A stretch of 64,000 nucleotides of DNA, taken from Streptomyces sp. CA-210063. GTDB taxonomy: Bacteria; Actinomycetota; Actinomycetes; Streptomycetales; Streptomycetaceae. Shown here piece by piece: positions 61,840-64,000 of this stretch; the stretch's first letter is position 1; each line of letters starts with the position of its first letter. The stretch spans positions 186,001 through 250,000 of the forward strand of contig NZ_CP102512.1 of the NCBI RefSeq assembly GCF_024612015.1, in the 5' to 3' direction. The notes below the pieces were generated by a model. It saw only the letters and a program-made list of their open reading frames with translations. It was not told where the DNA came from and searched no databases. Made by a program: the position numbers and the translations under genes.

Positions 61840-62030
61840 TCGCGGGACACCGACCGCGTCGACCAGCTCCTCCTTCGCGGGGAAGCGGCGGAACATGGTG
61901 GCGGTCCCCATCCCCGCCTCGCGGGCCACCGAGGCGCCCATGCCCTCGCGTGCGAACACCCTGCGCGCGGCGGCGATGATCCGCTCCCGGGCGCGCTCGG
62001 CGTTGCTGCGCAGGGATTTGGACGGCGGGG
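61840..62030 (-). pseudogene. TetR-family N-terminal scrap with internal deletion
   Basis: Reads RARERIIAAARRVFAREGMG, then ASVAREAGMGTATMFRRFPA and KEELVDAVG. This is a TetR HTH in which about six residues of helix 2 are missing. It then runs in frame into IS-like sequence (VTGVWYGKAHGGTW). The ligand domain is absent. Confidence 0.55.
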
Positions 62031-62298
62031 CCATCGGGGCTGGGCTAGGCCATCGCCCGTACCTTTGGCTCCCGGGGCCTGGACGTCGCACTGATCTCCG
62101 CAACCGCGACACGCTCGACGATCTCGAGCACTCCCCGGTCGGGCCTCGCCACCGCGCCGGCCACCCCGGTCGAAGCCGAACGCGCTGATCCCGCCGTCCT
62201 CGTATGTACGTGAGTTGTCGAAGCGCATCGACTCCACCTCTACCCTTGGTCGGCAGCCAATTGGCCCCTGCTCAAGAAACTTTCCTTGTGTTCAGGCT

Positions 62299-62351
62299 CT
62301 TGTTTCGCAAGAAACAAGTCCGTTACCTTCCCCATCAGGCGAAGCGCTTCG
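62299..62351 (+). promoter_or_regulatory. LacI-type operator candidates upstream of the galactosidase locus
   Basis: Two palindromes lie just upstream of the GH42 start: CTTGTTTCGCAAGAAACAAG (62299-62318, 8-bp arms) and CGAAGCGCTTCG (62340-62351, perfect). Central CG/GC palindromes of this sort are typical of LacI-family sites that control sugar operons. No LacI gene is in the window; it may lie to the right. Confidence 0.55.
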
Positions 62352-62381
62352 ACAGTTCCTAGGGGAAGGGCCGCAACCGTC

Positions 62382-63755
62382 ATGTCGGCACGCAGCATCA
62401 CCGACCGCCTGGGCGGCCTCGCCTTCGGCGGGGACTACAACCCCGAGCAGTGGGACGAGCCGGTCTGGAAGGAGGACGACGAGCTCATGCGCCGGGCCAG
62501 GGTCAACCTGGCCACGCTGGGCGTCTTCTCGTGGGCCCTGCTCGAACCGGAGGAAGGGCGCTACGACTTCGCCTGGCTCGACGCCCACATCGACCGCCTC
62601 CACGCGAACGGCGTGACCGTCGACCTCGCCACCCCGACCGCGTCCCCGCCGCCCTGGTTCACCCTGGCCCACCCCGACGCGCTGGCGGTCCGGCCCGACG
62701 GCACCCGCCTCGTCCACGGCAGCCGCGACACGTACTGCCTCGCCGCCCCCGCCTACCGCGACGCGGCCCGCCGGATGGCCTCCGCGCTCGCTGCGCGATA
62801 CGGCGACCACCCCGCCCTCGCGCTGTGGCACGTGCACAACGAGTACGGCACGCTCTGCTACTGCGAACACACGGCCGCAGCCTTCCGGGTGTGGCTGCGT
62901 GCCCGCCACGGCTCACTGGACGCCCTCAACGAGGCCTGGGGAACGGCCTTCTGGAGCCAGCGCTACACCTCCTGGGAGCAGGTGCTGCCGCCGCGCGCGA
63001 CGCAGTGGCACAAGAACCCCGGCCAGGCACTGGACTTCCACCGCTTCTGGTCCGACGAGATCATCGCCGCCTACTGCGAGCAGCGCGACGCGATCCGCGC
63101 GCACAGCGACCGGCCGGTGACGACCAACCTGATGCTCCCCGCCTACCAGAACGTGGACCTGTGGGTCTTCGCCCGGGAACTCGACGTGGTCACCTGCGAC
63201 CAGTACCCCGGCGCACCCGGCCTGGCGGCCGCCGCCGACGAGCGCCTTCACGCCCGCCTCGGCGGCTACCCGGCCGCCCCCCTGCGCGCGGCGCTGGGCA
63301 TCCGCGTCGAGGAATACCGGCCGCTGCGGCAGGACGAGCGGATCACCCTGTCGGACGGGTCGTACGGCACGGTCTGGAGCGAGTCCCTGCGCGCCGAGGG
63401 CGCAGAGACGCTCGCCACCTACACCCACGGCATGCTCACGGGCAGCCCCGTCCTCACCCGGCACCGCTTCGGCGCCGGACAAGGCTGGTATCTCTCCACC
63501 CGCCTGGAGGACGCCGACTACGCCGCCCTGGTCGGCCGCCTGCTGAAGGAGGCCGGCGTCGAACCGGACGTGCCGGGCCTGCCGCCCGGTGTCGAAGCCG
63601 TCATCCGCCATGCGGCCGACGGCCGCCGCTGGCAGGTCCTGCTCAACCACACCCCCGAGACCGTGCCCTTGCCGGCCCCCGCCCACGACCTGCTCACCGA
63701 TGCCGTCGCGCACGAACTGCCGCCCGGCGGTTGCGCGGTTCTGCGCGGGCACTGA
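62382..63755 (+). CDS. GH42 beta-galactosidase with catalytic-core deletion
   Basis: 457 residues from ATG at 62382, against roughly 650-690 usual. Residues 1-290 match the GH42 TIM barrel: FGGDYNPEQWDEPVWKEDDE, LATPTASPPPWF, and HVHNEYGTLCYCEHTAAAFR with the acid/base Glu. After VVTCDQYPGAPGLAAAADER the sequence jumps to the C-terminal region (ARLGGYPAAPLRAALGIRVE, RHRFGAGQGWYLSTRLEDAD). About 200 residues carrying the nucleophile Glu (the MEQ motif) and the trimerisation domain are missing, frame kept. It should be catalytically dead. Confidence 0.85.
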   Translation: MSARSITDRLGGLAFGGDYNPEQWDEPVWKEDDELMRRARVNLATLGVFSWALLEPEEGRYDFAWLDAHIDRLHANGVTVDLATPTASPPPWFTLAHPDALAVRPDGTRLVHGSRDTYCLAAPAYRDAARRMASALAARYGDHPALALWHVHNEYGTLCYCEHTAAAFRVWLRARHGSLDALNEAWGTAFWSQRYTSWEQVLPPRATQWHKNPGQALDFHRFWSDEIIAAYCEQRDAIRAHSDRPVTTNLMLPAYQNVDLWVFARELDVVTCDQYPGAPGLAAAADERLHARLGGYPAAPLRAALGIRVEEYRPLRQDERITLSDGSYGTVWSESLRAEGAETLATYTHGMLTGSPVLTRHRFGAGQGWYLSTRLEDADYAALVGRLLKEAGVEPDVPGLPPGVEAVIRHAADGRRWQVLLNHTPETVPLPAPAHDLLTDAVAHELPPGGCAVLRGH

Positions 63756-63771
63756 CCTGGAAAGGGCCGCC

Positions 63772-64000
63772 ATGGCCAAGGGACAAGGAACCTTCCACTG
63801 GGGGCACGGGGCCCTTACCCTCGAGATCGTCCTCGATGGCGACGGCAGCCCGCGCCTCACGCACCTCGGACTGCCCGGCGAAGCGCAGAGCATCCCCGGT
63901 GCTTCCCTGCCCCTGGTGGAGGTGACGGCCGCGGGCCACGGCCGTGGCTGGTCGGGCAACCGCCTCGTGGGCACCGATCTCGGCGGGCGGCTGCGTCACC
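63772..64000 (+). CDS. GH36-like alpha-galactosidase, N-terminus (runs off window)
   Basis: ATG at 63772, 17 bp after the GH42 stop, with AAAGGG upstream. The first 76 residues (GQGTFHWGHGALTLEIVLDG, PRLTHLGLPGEAQSI, LPLVEVTAAGHGRGWSGNRL) resemble the N-terminal beta-sandwich of GH36 alpha-galactosidases. The catalytic domain is outside the window. It probably forms a galactoside-use operon with the GH42 gene. Confidence 0.7.
   Translation, partial: MAKGQGTFHWGHGALTLEIVLDGDGSPRLTHLGLPGEAQSIPGASLPLVEVTAAGHGRGWSGNRLVGTDLGGRLRH

Noticed and set aside
1..64000. CRISPR arrays, tRNA or rRNA genes
   Set aside because: No regularly spaced direct repeats of the right size and no cloverleaf-like or rRNA-like sequence noticed on reading; a covariance search would be needed to exclude tRNAs formally.

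Overview
The window is high-GC actinobacterial DNA, and the gene families (DUF6191, DUF6300, DUF6882, DUF6247, MmyB-type XRE regulators, PaaX-type regulators, Tn554-like tnpB/tnpC pairs) point to Streptomyces or a close relative. It reads like a chromosome arm or other accessory region. Intact one-gene or two-gene metabolic modules with their own regulators are separated by decayed genes and insertion-sequence remnants. No rRNA, tRNA, CRISPR array, replication origin or antibiotic cluster is visible.

Region 1-22 kb is the most mobile part. It holds IS256, IS5, ISL3 and Tn3 sequences, two of them nearly intact, plus small orphan immunity-like proteins (Imm21, DUF6882, SUKH, DUF6300). It also has two reductases (an MDR enzyme with a MerR regulator, and an SDR), an exported amidohydrolase and a DUF2207 membrane protein. 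The standout is a 2,024-bp IS5-type element (10368-12391) that carries a MerR-family regulator as a passenger and splits a GNAT acetyltransferase gene. Removing it with one TA copy restores the acetyltransferase reading frame exactly.

Region 21-29 kb holds regulator plus reductase pairs: two tandem NADP-binding reductases with a TetR gene, and an MmyB-type regulator with an SDR that share a perfect 20-bp sequence in both promoters. It also holds a sugar-acid catabolic locus made of an enolase-superfamily dehydratase, a truncated DctA-type symporter and a divergent GntR/FCD regulator. Region 29-40 kb has a VWA protein, an SDR/lactonase/TetR group with a triple palindromic operator, two HSL-type esterases, and fragments of Ku, an old yellow enzyme and a Tn554-like transposon.

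Region 40-53 kb carries an ABC exporter, a RibD/DHFR-like reductase, a membrane-anchored hydrolase, and a translationally coupled GNAT-PaaX pair. A coupled operon follows: ferredoxin reductase (internally deleted), GH15 glycosidase and a four-helix membrane protein. Next come transaldolase and a DoxX protein divergent from a SufR-like Fe-S regulator. Region 53-64 kb starts with a graveyard (folE and zinc-ribbon fragments). It then has a TetR/oxidoreductase pair with three identical palindromes between them, a 205-bp MITE-like element, an acyltransferase-SGNH protein, and a GH42/GH36 galactoside locus whose GH42 gene has lost its catalytic core.

A recurring theme is that decay has often kept the reading frame: in-frame deletions in the ferredoxin reductase and GH42 genes, a chimeric AraC gene, and an in-frame 48-bp repeat expansion.
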